From positions 1 through 64,000 of the forward strand of contig RSEH01000098.1 in NCBI GenBank assembly GCA_006503475.1: a DNA stretch of 64,000 nucleotides, given 5' to 3'. Both the position numbers and the translations under genes were made by a program. This stretch comes from Stentor roeselii. Taxonomy: Eukaryota > Ciliophora > Heterotrichea > Heterotrichida > Stentoridae. Below are positions 22,501-31,160 of the stretch, one piece after another (the stretch's first letter is position 1; every line of letters begins with the position of its first letter). The notes below the pieces were generated by a model. The model had not been told where the DNA came from and did no database searches. It saw only the letters and a list, made by a program, of their open reading frames with translations.

Positions 22501-22590
22501 TGGGTCTGTTGGACCGACGAAGACTTTAGAAAGAGCTGAGTTTAGATGAAAGATGTCTGATGAGATTGTTGCGTAGTTGGCTGGATCCAT
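19573..22590 (-). CDS. IQCH: IQ motif-containing protein H (IQCH)
   Basis: 1005 residues, close to the roughly 1,030 of animal IQCH. An IQ motif (AAVKIQALWKGF, followed by a second basic helix) at about residues 345-390 should bind calmodulin. The C-terminal half carries the conserved ATP-grasp-like region of IQCH: AFVVEPDGTANFIGTGDYLH, FFPQLSIAHD, a WAVDLSFGICKLTCAYF stretch and a final conserved helix. IQCH belongs to ciliated and flagellated cells (sperm in animals), fitting a ciliate. Strand composition flips inside the gene near 22,020. It converges on the small membrane gene (4 nt apart), and its start is only 11 nt from the divergent start at 22,602. Confidence 0.8.
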   Translation of the reverse strand: MDPANYATISSDIFHLNSALSKVFVGPTDPLIQISTSSKLPKFRTSKEKSSQVLPAPSSLRQPIRKVLSEQRARKTIGNPTSKFGVDVVKSKYQLPGVVSNKGRQLGAVVYKKPKAFKQFKAQVLPKEIRENPLADPVDISEEDLSSGILRLIQRGVIPKAVDLSPAFARGVKPVDVKVANFHDWRDMAPPPPPPIIGPSLLQLERLSLPENGSIIPASNPYENKSLVLAKEETRTYEEIVDSFSGHQIIFRKGKILQTPEFQSFKRVYSETWGNLSQALSFAEDVFTRINAPIVYLDGKKLVHFVKDELRPLKLDDLLSSVINSSTVIPLMNSASHRYKNPLGKDLAAVKIQALWKGFKDYSAYKQLKVLIRKSVIIQKSIKNWKRKAMTMKIIQAKTEETLKKHRILQENFKKDYESFKNSKRVEVHIFNTCEDVSSVIHPEVIQSSQINRLFLLRNNLLDLILVTPRVVPEEIKNYYFRILEIGGVGSPKTRVTFIHPDILDKHVLFKRTSSLLYFSHNTCQKIKQLTLSRKSYLVCSKLSIFDAKLSVILSLPIFSGDFETCWKYSNRSELKILFQEAGLTSPLWETHLRNAEDFFQKLSELIYHNPDVDIWLAKMNREESSRGVAFIDVSRLRSVTEVRKKSNLKQTCEIHDLLEELKTSWNSIIKYSVPSLYPTWRTFIEKFTKYGGVIQATPAVKKSEISYPCIAFVVEPDGTANFIGTGDYLHSVDFLNAGAFFPQLSIAHDDAILITNQLAQRLFRSGLFGFFTLQLVAFVSNSSFKPVCWAVDLSFGICKLTCAYFYFHFIVGGLFDSTTGKYFMNCQDDDEEEEKQLKLGEANIYLSKESIRKAESPEIWVKVPQQYLGDDQKFHDFNVYDTREFLICWEMFNPSFVTLDIKNFFHMCRFEGVSYDLEHGRGITFILYDLLKFGYLGCMCISSKRENIMKLISQVFDFLIEHVGPPPVFLQEFEKKEYKPISDLVAKIKFIEKKMKPAKRNLDE

Positions 22591-22601
22591 TTTACTTATA
22601 A
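22591..22601. promoter_or_regulatory. 11-nt bidirectional start region
   Basis: Only 11 nt separate the start codons of two divergent genes (IQCH on minus, the FAIM-like gene on plus). Any promoter elements must overlap coding sequence or sit in this A/T-rich spacer, which gives TATAAATG on the plus side and GTAAAATG on the minus side. Confidence 0.5.
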
Positions 22602-23189
22602 ATGTCAGTCTTTCAGCCGATCTCCTTTGAATCCATGAAAGTTGGGAAAATTATCAAAAGTACGAAAATTAGACTTTTGTGGGTTATTTTGTTGGATGGT
22701 CTTGATTATAGTGTCACGATGTTTTATAGCAAGATTTCGACTAAGGTTAAGGTTATGGTTAATGGAGAAATCGTCCTGTGCACTAAGGCAACTGAACAAC
22801 ATTTATACAAGTTTAACATAAGATACAGAGTATTATATATTGTGAAATCGGGAGATACTTTCGATTTGAAATTTGAAGGACAGAGCTTTTATGCACTCCT
22901 AGCTGCTGGAGTAGTCCAAAAAAAAGAACCTGCTCCAAGAAATTCGATTCCAAGAGCCCAGTTGAGACGTTCATTGCCTTCTAGTCTTCCTGCTGATATT
23001 CCTACAGTGAACTTCAAGAGGAAAGTGACAAATACTGACTTACTGGGAATATCGTCTAACCCTTTTGATTGTTTAGAAGAAGTAGAACAGAGTCGAATGT
23101 CAAAAACTTCGAATGCATTCCAGGATAAGAATGCAGTGCCTTGGCCAAATGATAAACCGATTTCTTTAAGTATGAAGAAGTTATTTTAA
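22602..23189 (+). CDS. small beta-sandwich protein, FAIM-like
   Basis: 195 residues. Residues 20-105 look like strands of a FAIM-type beta-sandwich: repeated pattern of K-V-x-V-x-V-N-G, then YKFNIRYRVLYIV and DTFDLKFEGQSFYALL. This layout recurs in ciliate proteins, from memory. Residues 110-195 are basic, Ser/Pro-rich and probably disordered. Divergent from IQCH with an 11-nt gap, so the two may be co-regulated. The FAIM assignment is tentative. Confidence 0.6.
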   Translation: MSVFQPISFESMKVGKIIKSTKIRLLWVILLDGLDYSVTMFYSKISTKVKVMVNGEIVLCTKATEQHLYKFNIRYRVLYIVKSGDTFDLKFEGQSFYALLAAGVVQKKEPAPRNSIPRAQLRRSLPSSLPADIPTVNFKRKVTNTDLLGISSNPFDCLEEVEQSRMSKTSNAFQDKNAVPWPNDKPISLSMKKLF

Positions 23190-23471
23190 TTCATAATTTA
23201 AATAAGAGAATTAAAATACAGAGGGTTAATTTACTGTCATGATATTAGTTGATGGTTCAGAGGGGTAAAGTATATTCTGAATTTGATGAATTTTTTAAGG
23301 ATTTAATTGATTGTGATGGATATTATAAAGTTTTTTATTGTTTTGAGTCTGGATTTTCTTACTTTTGAATAAATTAGATAGATTTTTTTATTACTAGGTT
23401 TTATTTACCTTTAATTCTTAATCCAGGTCCAGCCTCCATTTCATTCCATCTACTCAAACTAATTTCGATAA

Positions 23472-24440
23472 ATGGAGACTCCAACCATAGAAGAACTAAG
23501 TTTAAACCATCTGAAATCCGACCTAATCGACGTAACAAAAACTTAGCTGGAATTACGTTTCCACAAACTAAGTCAGCAAGTAAAGTCCTCAAAAAAAAAA
23601 CAAGAACGTCTTTCATCACAGCTTCAGACAACTCGTCAACAAATCGAGTTTTACACTCAAGAATATCAAAAAGCACTTGAAGGTCTTAAAGACAGCAACT
23701 GGAAAATAACCAAAGAAATGAGCAAAAATCTCAGAAAAATCGAGAACCCGTCTTTAACACTTATTGAAATTTGTGAAAAATTCATGCTGGTCTTGAATCA
23801 ACCTGTTAGGACCTTTGAAGGGTTTAAAAAACTATCGAAAAATTTCGGGTTTTTCAAGGATTTGATGACTTCTGTTCAAGGTTTGCCTGTCTCTGAGAAT
23901 ATCATTAACGAACTTCTTCCGATTTGGAAAAACCAGGCTATCATCCAAGCAAAGCTAGCAAAGACCTGCCGATGTGCAAGTCTAATGGCAGAATGGCTAG
24001 GCTTTATCGTGGAGTTCAGCTTAAAAAAAGAAACAGTTCAAAGTTCCAAGCGAAAAGAGCCAGAAATCGAAAAAAAGTTAAAAAATCTATCACTTGCTTT
24101 AGAAGAAGACATAAAAGAAATCTCTCAGATCAACAAAAAAATAGCAGATGTGAAAAAAATGATTGAATGTCGAATGGAAATGGATAAAGAAGAGATTTCA
24201 GACCAATTCGGAATAGTCCCTGAAGGCGGGACCGGCTTTTACAGAACAGGTCTTCATCGACCAACAGCATCAGACGCGAGTGGAGTCACAGGTCGACAGG
24301 TCTTTGCTGAATTTCCTAATTTTATCGACGATGACTTATACCAGGAGCTGGAAGTAGTCTCTAGCCAGGAGAATAAAATCATTTTTGAAGGTGGGCAAGA
24401 CGCTGTAGGGTGTTGTCGACTTAAGTTCTTTTGTTTTTAG
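23472..24440 (+). CDS. coiled-coil protein, one 15-nt intron
   Basis: 317 residues when the intron at 23532-23546 (gtaacaaaaacttag) is removed; without removal the frame meets TAG at codon 25. Start METPTIEEL in ATAAATGG. Residues 20-90 and 150-200 are strongly coiled coil (QQVKSSKKKQERLSSQLQ and EEDIKEISQINKKIADVKKM). A central helical region (about 95-145) contains CEKFMLVLNQPVRTF. No known family recognised; a cytoskeletal or ciliary role is plausible. The last 8 residues are Cys/Phe-rich and may be affected by an unseen intron. Confidence 0.75.
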
Positions 24441-24588
24441 GAATGTTTATTTAAGTGTTTAAATCACTGAAAGTCTTACTCTAATTGATAGTTATTAAAA
24501 TGAATAGAAGAGTGAAGGCTAAGGTGTTAAAGATCTTGAAAAGAAGATATTAACACTTAAGTCTTTATTATCACTCAAAATAATTACA

Positions 24589-26205
24589 ATGTTTTTTATC
24601 TCTTTCCTTGCATATGCAAGTGAACTCGACCATATTTACTCCGAAGGCGACGACGTGACTCTCTGGTACAACCGAGGAATTCTTCCAGACTCTCCAAACT
24701 ACCTCTTCAGTTTTTCCGAAATCCCTATATGCCAAGGTCCAAACCCTTCATCCTACCCATCATCTCTTCATTCAATCCTCTCAGGGATTTCGCCGATATC
24801 GAGCGGAATGCCATTGAAATTCCGTCAAGACTCAATAACAAGCGAGTACTGCCAAAAGACACTATCCGAAGAAGAGCATCAAATTCTTCTCAACATAATC
24901 CAACTAGGTCTTTTCGGAGAGTTTTCAATAGACCAGCTGCCTTTATGGTCGCAATTAGGAAAAGCAGAAGGTTCAGTTTATATCTTCACGTCATTTCACC
25001 TGACAGTTCTTTACAACGGCCAGCATATAATAGAAGCGAAGATGATTCCAGATAATCCTCAGCAGATCTACGACCCTGAAGATGCGAAACTTTCACGTAA
25101 CCTGAACTTGCGACTTTCTTTTTCAGTGTCTTGGGTGCCGACAGATCAGCCATTTGAATCAAGATTATCAGTTTATTCAAAATCAGGACTTTTTCCGACG
25201 AGCATTCATTGGTTAGGTCTTTTGAACTCTTCGATTATGATTCTTCTGATCTGCTCGTTGATCATGTGTCTGTTGTTCAAGTCTTTAAGGAAGGACCTGA
25301 TAAGTGATTCTAATATTTTCGACTTGCCCAGTGGGTGGAAAAATGTCAAGATGGAAGCTTTGGCCGCCCCTGTCTTGAACCCGGTTCTTTCAGCACTGGT
25401 CGGAATGGGAAGTGAAGTTTTCGCTTTGTTTCTGGTGAAGACTATCATGGTTGAACTTGAAGTCCAGAATCAAGACTTGATAATCGGATGCTTTATTATT
25501 TTCAATGGCGCTGTTGGAGCGTGGACTACTGCGACCAGTCAACAGGAAGTAAAAGGCTGGCTTTTCGCGATTTTAATGACAGGCGCTTGCTTTCCCTTGA
25601 CCTGTATTGTTACTTTTTTGCTTTTGGAAGCATTTGGAGTGTCCTTGCATTTGTTTTACTTGATAAGTTGGCTGCTGAACCCAGTAGTTTTCCTCTCAAT
25701 CAGCCGTAACCTACGACGTCAAAACGAAAAGTTCCATGTGAAAGGATCAGTATTCAAAAAAAAGCCATGGTACCTCGAACAGTCATTTTTAGTACCAATT
25801 GGAGGGATTTTGCCGTTTATCAGTATTGCTTTAGAATTTTCTTATCTGCTTAGAAGTCTTCTCACGTATCAGTTTTACGTCATGCATGGCTTTTTAATGA
25901 TTTCTTTTGTACAGCTTGTTGTTTGTGTCGCTTGTGTCGGCGTCGTCAACTCGTATTTAACGCTTCAGGCGGAAGACTCGAAGTGGCAATGGTGCAGCTT
26001 TTTAACGGGTGGAGTCCTTGGAGCTTATGTCCTGACGTATTCTGTTTACTTTTATGTCTTTGTTAATGGGTATGAAGGACTTTTCAGGTTTTTTGCCCTG
26101 ATGACTGGAATTTGTTTGTTGATTTTTGTTGCTTTTGGATTTGTTGCTTTTACAGCTTCTAAGATGTTTGTGAGGAAACTTTATGAAAGGGTTAAACATG
26201 ATTAG
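24589..26205 (+). CDS. TM9SF: TM9 superfamily (nonaspanin/EMP70) membrane protein
   Basis: 538 residues: a short signal peptide (1-11), a luminal domain (about 12-205) with the family marks EGDDVTLWYNRG and FSEIPICQG, then nine predicted membrane segments from about 210 to 530, with FDLPSGWKNVKMEALAAP-type loops after the first. TM9 proteins (EMP70/Phg1) work in the Golgi and endosomes in membrane-protein sorting and adhesion. The luminal domain is shorter than in animals and yeast (total 538 against 590-660). No signal for an intron. Composition alternates from C-rich (24,590-24,960) to G/T-rich (25,100-25,640). Confidence 0.92.
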   Translation: MFFISFLAYASELDHIYSEGDDVTLWYNRGILPDSPNYLFSFSEIPICQGPNPSSYPSSLHSILSGISPISSGMPLKFRQDSITSEYCQKTLSEEEHQILLNIIQLGLFGEFSIDQLPLWSQLGKAEGSVYIFTSFHLTVLYNGQHIIEAKMIPDNPQQIYDPEDAKLSRNLNLRLSFSVSWVPTDQPFESRLSVYSKSGLFPTSIHWLGLLNSSIMILLICSLIMCLLFKSLRKDLISDSNIFDLPSGWKNVKMEALAAPVLNPVLSALVGMGSEVFALFLVKTIMVELEVQNQDLIIGCFIIFNGAVGAWTTATSQQEVKGWLFAILMTGACFPLTCIVTFLLLEAFGVSLHLFYLISWLLNPVVFLSISRNLRRQNEKFHVKGSVFKKKPWYLEQSFLVPIGGILPFISIALEFSYLLRSLLTYQFYVMHGFLMISFVQLVVCVACVGVVNSYLTLQAEDSKWQWCSFLTGGVLGAYVLTYSVYFYVFVNGYEGLFRFFALMTGICLLIFVAFGFVAFTASKMFVRKLYERVKHD

Positions 26206-26225
26206 ATAGTTAAAGGGTATTATAA

Positions 26226-27827
26226 ATGCTTAGAAGAAGACCTATTGATGAGATCAAAGAAGCGCTGTTAAGAGATGAAAGGTCAGAAAGTGATATCAAT
26301 GTATTTTACATGTAGAAACTTAAAACTGTTTTCAAAGAAAACCCGTTACTGAGACAGATTCCTCCTAATCAAAGAGCGGATGTAAAGGCCACTTAGTTCT
26401 GTGTATCTATGAAACTTCATGTTCTTGCGCCGCTCGAAGTCTTCCTAACCGACAAAGTAAAAAAACCAGACCTCTACATAATCCTAGACGGCAAGATCTT
26501 CATCCGAAACAAGTCAAAAGAAGAGTTCCTGCTCGAGGCCTACGACATCTTCGGGTACACTTCCCAGTTCAACAACACAAAATGGGTCCAAGCGCGGGTA
26601 ACCGCGCGCGACTCAGTAGCCTTAATCTCAATTCCGAGAGCTCCTCTAAAAAGAGCGATGGAAAAGGTGAAAAAAGCCCAAGACAATTCAAAACTTTTAG
26701 AATTTCTGGTCAAAACCGTTCCAGGCGTGCGACAATTAGGCCAGGCAGGAAAAGAGCGAGTTTTAAGTTTCTTTGAAAGATGTCATTTCAAAGGTGGCGA
26801 CTTCATTTTACGTGAAGGAGAAAAAGCGAATTTTGCATATATCATTGAAGAAGGTGAGGGAAAAATCGTCGGCTCTCAAAATCCTTTAAAGCGGCCTGGG
26901 TCCGCCCCTGCCCGTGGCTTGATCTCGAAAACGACAAGTTGTTTTAATTTAGGAGTCGTCATGCCTGGGGAGTGGGTCGGTGAAGACTCGATTTTAACTG
27001 GAAAGGCTTTGGAGGCTTCAGTCATTGCCTCGACTTATCTCACTGCTCTTCGGATTACGAGGGAAAAGTTTTTAGATAACTTGACGAGAGACACTCAAAA
27101 TATGCTGAAGGAGAACTTGGGACATAAAGTCAAATGGCGCGAACAAAGAAAGCAAAATATTTCAAATGCTATTTTAAAGACAGTCATTGATGAAGAAGGA
27201 CATGCAGAAGTCGCTAGTTATATCGATGCAGAAAAAAATTACCCAAAAGCCTCGAAACTCGCCCTGGTTAACATCAAGAAACAAGAGCAAGAAAAAATAG
27301 AAAAACAAGAAATCGCTGAAAAAAATGCTCAGATTTTACAGTATTTTCAAGAAGACCCTGGAAAAGTTAATAGTTTAAAGAACTCTCGACCTCAAACAAG
27401 TAAAACTCGTCCAATCTCGGCAGTAACTTACAAAAAATCCCAGTCAGTCCTAAACGCTTCAGCAAGCAGTAAAAATTTCTTATTTTCTCAGTCACTTTTT
27501 CAGAAAAGTACTCAAAATTTCCATGACGTGAATTCATTGAAAAGTGATAAAGTCCAGCTTTACTCAGCTCATACTCTAGGCGGTACTCTAGTCCCAACGA
27601 TGAACAAACGTCCTTCAACAGCGAAGCCAAAAGTTTCATTCAACCCTGTAGCGCCAGTGATAGTGAAACATGTTGCAAAAGCTGTGGTATTGCCAGGGAC
27701 TATTGAAACTTTCGCTCAAATGGTACGAAAAGGACGGCCTCCTTCTCCTAACCCGGCGGAAGTCTGGGCGAAGCGGAAGGGGATTGATTTGGGGAAATAC
27801 AATTTATTGGCGAATGATTTCTCATGA
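26226..27827 (+). CDS. cyclic nucleotide-binding-domain protein, two 15-nt introns
   Basis: 523 residues after removing introns 26301-26315 (gtattttacatgtag) and 26382-26396 (gtaaaggccacttag). The start is TATAAATGC, 20 nt after the TM9 gene. Two CNB-type domains: about residues 55-140 (a partial beta-roll) and about 145-275 (FFERCHFKGGDFILREGEKA, then GEWVGEDSILTGKALEASV). The phosphate-binding cassette of a cAMP site normally reads FGE-x-A-L then R-A-A; here it is VGEDSIL and A-S, lacking the key Arg, so nucleotide binding is doubtful. The C-terminal 200 residues are basic, Ser/Lys-rich and disordered. Related unannotated CNB proteins are common in ciliates, often ciliary. The stop TGA is followed by the next gene 18 nt on. 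Confidence 0.85.
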
Positions 27828-27845
27828 TTATATTTAAGATTAAAT

Positions 27846-28988
27846 ATGAAAAAAGTACTCGCAGGGCCTGTTGTCCTTGCCTTGGGTTATCAACTGGACC
27901 CGAGGGTGCAAGTTGAGCATTGTGAATCACCTCAAATGATGGAAATTGTTAAAAAGTGTCCTTCTTTGAGTAACGGATTTTTTCCTACACCCTGGCTTTT
28001 CAATGGAGTACTTCAGGGCATCTTTGGAATGGGACCTGGAAGCTCGAAAAATCGAAGAGGAAATACGGATTTTGTTGAGTATAGCAGGGAGTTCTTCTTG
28101 ATGAAAGATGGGGGGATCATGTCTGTTGACTGGAAAGAACCTAGGGTTCACTCGAAAAATGTACTGCTTATCATTCCTGGACTTTCTGGAGGAAGTGGCT
28201 CTGAATATGTTAGAACTGCGGTTAATCAAGCTCATTGTGCTGGGTTTGATGTTGGAGTTATTCATGGAAGGGGAATTGCGGGAACTCCTTTAAAGGTGAT
28301 TCATATTTAGTCTTGCAAAGTTCATCATCTTTGCGCTTTCGACGATATTCGAGAAGTGATAAAAAAAATCCAAAAAAAATACCCAGAAAGGCAGCTTTTT
28401 GGACTAGGAACTTCAATGGGCGCTGGACTTATTTTAAGATATGCAATGGATACTGGCGATAAATGTCTATTTAAAGCTATTGTTGCTGTTGCTGCACCCT
28501 TTGATTATATATCATGTAGGGCGAAACTTAATTCTTTTTTGCCTTATTTTGGATTTGCTGATGGTTTTATTGTAAAATCTTTAAAGAAACAGTTCAATTC
28601 TGTTTCAGCTCATCTTTTAATGATGAAAGAGGACTTGGATCGCATGGGAATTGACATGGAAAGGGTCAAGGATTTCAACACGAGTAAAGAGTTTGATGAA
28701 GAGTTTACGGTTAAAATGGTTGGGTATAAAAGTACTCAGGATTATTATGAAGATGCTAGTGTTGGGTATGACTTGAGTAAAATTAAGGTTCCGACTCTTT
28801 CGTTGAACTCTGAAGATGATCCGATAGTCCCCTTTAAAAAAGATTCAGCAAGACAAATCACTTCAAACCCATTAGTACTACTAGCATATACTCGAGTCGG
28901 TGGACACATCGGCTTTTATACAGGCTGGAGTCCCAAACGATGGTACCCAGCTCCATGTCTAGAGTTCCTATTAGCCTGCAGTCCTTAA
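27846..28988 (+). CDS. ABHD: alpha/beta hydrolase, ABHD1/ABHD3 type, one intron
   Basis: 375 residues after removing the 15-nt intron 28296-28310 (gtgattcatatttag); the unspliced frame ends in the intron. Family marks: FFPTPWLFNGVLQGIF near residue 45, the oxyanion region (LLIIPGLSGGSGSEYVR) and the nucleophile elbow GLGTSMGAG with Ser185. The acid is probably Asp319 in SEDDPIVPF and the His is 349 in VGGHIGF. This family (yeast Eht1/Eeb1, animal ABHD1/3) acts on medium-chain esters and phospholipids, usually membrane-bound. A weak hydrophobic N-terminus (VLAGPVVLALGY) could be an anchor. It starts 18 nt after the CNB gene stop. Confidence 0.9.
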
Positions 28989-29140
28989 TTAACACCCTAA
29001 ATAGGAAAAAATCCTAACCATTAAAACTTTCAATAACTCCCACTCCAAAAAAACCTAATCTTCAATCCATTCTCCACCATAAAATCCTTAATTCCTAAAA
29101 AATCTTAAACCTTCCTTAAACCTCTCATTACTTATACCCT

Positions 29141-30286
29141 TCAATTTTTCCCTTCACTATACTTCCTCTGAAACTCTTTAAGTATCACACTAAGTGCCTT
29201 GAGAGTATCTCCAAGTTCAGCTTGTTTATCAGTATGATTTTTAAACTGCCTCTTCCAGCTAAAAAAATGAAGATAATTCTGCAAATCTTTCAAACTTCGA
29301 TTCTGTCTTTTAATCTCATACTTTGCCCATCCCCAAGAAATTTCAATATTTTGTGTATGTATTTCTCGGCTATGCGGATTAACAAAAAACCTGGAATGAT
29401 CGACAGTGAAATGAGGAAAGCCAACTTCTTCTAATTTGTTATAAGCTGCCCATTGATCAGAAATAATTGTTGTTCCAGGTTCGCACATCTTCTGAACGAT
29501 TGGAATTAATGTTGTTGCCAGTCGATTTTTAACGATTTCCATGTAAACTAGTTTTCTTTCTCTTTCGTAAAGTCCGAATACCCACTTGTGAGAACTTTGG
29601 GACCCGCAGTTGTTTTTTCTTTTGAAAGCTGATTCATCGATTTCTACGACTCCTCGTAATTTGCCTATGCTTTCTATGTAGTGCTGTGATATTACTTTAC
29701 GCATCATGGTGAACACGTGGAAGGTCTGGAAATGGTAACCTGCGATTAACTTTCGGATTTCCATGTCGCGGCAACCTGTTAGGAAGAGAATGATTGTTAT
29801 TAGGAAATGTTGAGGGTTTTCAAATTTACTTTGACCCCAGATAGTGTTTTTAAGGAATGGCACGATTTCTCCACATCTGCAGAGATAGACGTAGTTTCCT
29901 GACTTGCCCATTTGCATTAAAGGCATACTACTCCCACAAATGCATTTATCAGAAGGCACCACAATACCTGACTGTATCAGAAACCCAACAGAGAACTGTT
30001 TACTACAAATAACAGAACTCAATGAAGACGGAAGGTTCTGTTTCGATAGATAGCCAAGTAAATCTGCTTCTTGATCATCTTGATTATGATTAGGAAAATA
30101 TTGAAGCGCAAGGTTAAGTTCTTTTAAAGTTTCTGAATATCTTTGCTTCATCTTTTTTTCACGTATTTCCAAGACTTTCAGTTCCTGGTCAAGTATTTTA
30201 GCTGAATCGATTAGGGTTTTTTTCAAGACTACCCCATCATTGCAGTTTGGGCAGAGGTCTTCAGAGTTTTCGTGGTTTTCTAACAT
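29141..30286 (-). CDS. ISXO2/Merlin-type transposase gene
   Basis: 381 residues from the first ATG at 30286 (an upstream in-frame TTG exists at 30325). N-terminus: C-x2-C (LCPNCNDG) and a coiled coil; a C-x-C zinc-ribbon pair CICGSS...YLCRCGEIVPF lies in the middle. The C-terminal half is the DDE domain of the IS1595/ISXO2 and Merlin superfamily: first Asp in VVEIDESAFKRKNN, second in TIISDQWAAYNKL, and the final Glu in HTQNIEISWGWAKYEIK. All three catalytic residues appear present. I found no clear terminal inverted repeats or target-site duplications within about 150 nt on each side, so it could be a host-domesticated gene. Stop TGA. Confidence 0.8.
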   Translation of the reverse strand: MLENHENSEDLCPNCNDGVVLKKTLIDSAKILDQELKVLEIREKKMKQRYSETLKELNLALQYFPNHNQDDQEADLLGYLSKQNLPSSLSSVICSKQFSVGFLIQSGIVVPSDKCICGSSMPLMQMGKSGNYVYLCRCGEIVPFLKNTIWGQSKFENPQHFLITIILFLTGCRDMEIRKLIAGYHFQTFHVFTMMRKVISQHYIESIGKLRGVVEIDESAFKRKNNCGSQSSHKWVFGLYERERKLVYMEIVKNRLATTLIPIVQKMCEPGTTIISDQWAAYNKLEEVGFPHFTVDHSRFFVNPHSREIHTQNIEISWGWAKYEIKRQNRSLKDLQNYLHFFSWKRQFKNHTDKQAELGDTLKALSVILKEFQRKYSEGKN

Positions 30287-30474
30287 TTCTTTATAGCCCC
30301 CCTTGAATTGATTATATGAAACCAAGGAAGGAGGGTTTGAACAGTTTTGGAAAGTCTAAGGTTGTGAACATATTGGTTTATTGATTGATTTAATTCTGTC
30401 ATTGCCTGGGGAATATGTATTAAGAATTGATAGAAGTGTGATTTTCAGATATCTCTTATAATAAACTTAAATAA

Positions 30475-31122
30475 TTATTTATAAGAAAGTCGCTCCCAAT
30501 CGGTAACCTGATAATTCGATACAATCTTATTAATAACTAATTCTTTCCGAGCCAAAAAACTCTTTTTCCAATCAATATCAGCTCCCTCCAATCTAATATT
30601 CTTATTCCTAAATCTAAAAACACCTTTCCAAATAGTCTGCCTTTGAAAGTACCCTTTAATCTCAAAAGATACACAAGAAAACTCAAACATTTCTTCTTTA
30701 TTCAAAAAAGAAACAATATAACAAAATAAATCCTTACTCAACATCCCAAAAACGACCTTTTGAGGCTCAAAGTTCCTCCAAACCAAAGCTCTAAGCCTAT
30801 TAAAATTTTCTCTAACAAGCAGGCTAGAAAATCGATTATTTTCACTAACAGAATACCTTTTATATAAAAATTCTCGAATAAAAAAATCCAAATCAACAAC
30901 CATCTCATTTTCCAATCCTAAAAAAGCAAATTTCATCGAATAACTCAATCTAATCCTAAAGCAAATCCCTCTAACCTCAAACAAAATCTCTCCAATTTCC
31001 TCTTCCAAGTCCATCACAGTAACATTTCCCAGTTCCCCTAAAAGAAAAACAAAAGTCAAATCAAAAACCTGAAATTTATTCCTGATCACTTTTCCCATCA
31101 TCACCAAGTCAATCTTATCCAT
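30475..31122 (-). CDS. F-box protein
   Basis: 215 residues. An F-box-like segment at about 124-165 (VVFGMLSKDLFCYIVSFLNK then EMFEFSCVSFEIKGYF) followed by WKGVFRFRNKN and a basic helix, which is the usual SKP1-binding layout with a following linker. The N-terminal 115 residues form a strand-rich domain of unknown type (GELGNVTVMDLEEEIGEILF). A likely substrate adaptor for an SCF ubiquitin ligase. The plus strand over this gene is C-rich and G-poor (30481-30720: 17 G, 56 C). Its start lies 38 nt from the divergent coiled-coil gene. Confidence 0.65.
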   Translation of the reverse strand: MDKIDLVMMGKVIRNKFQVFDLTFVFLLGELGNVTVMDLEEEIGEILFEVRGICFRIRLSYSMKFAFLGLENEMVVDLDFFIREFLYKRYSVSENNRFSSLLVRENFNRLRALVWRNFEPQKVVFGMLSKDLFCYIVSFLNKEEMFEFSCVSFEIKGYFQRQTIWKGVFRFRNKNIRLEGADIDWKKSFLARKELVINKIVSNYQVTDWERLSYK

Positions 31123-31160
31123 TTTAATAACTTAAAAAAAATCCTATAATAACCACTTCA

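Noticed and set aside
27825-27845. Readthrough fusion of the CNB gene with the hydrolase
   Set aside because: The two are in frame across TGA with 18 nt between, but both have complete, unrelated domain layouts and the second has its own normal start.
28989-30474. Terminal inverted repeats for the transposase gene
   Set aside because: AAACCTTCCTT on the left and a similar word on the right are short, imperfect and AT-rich; no matching target duplication seen.
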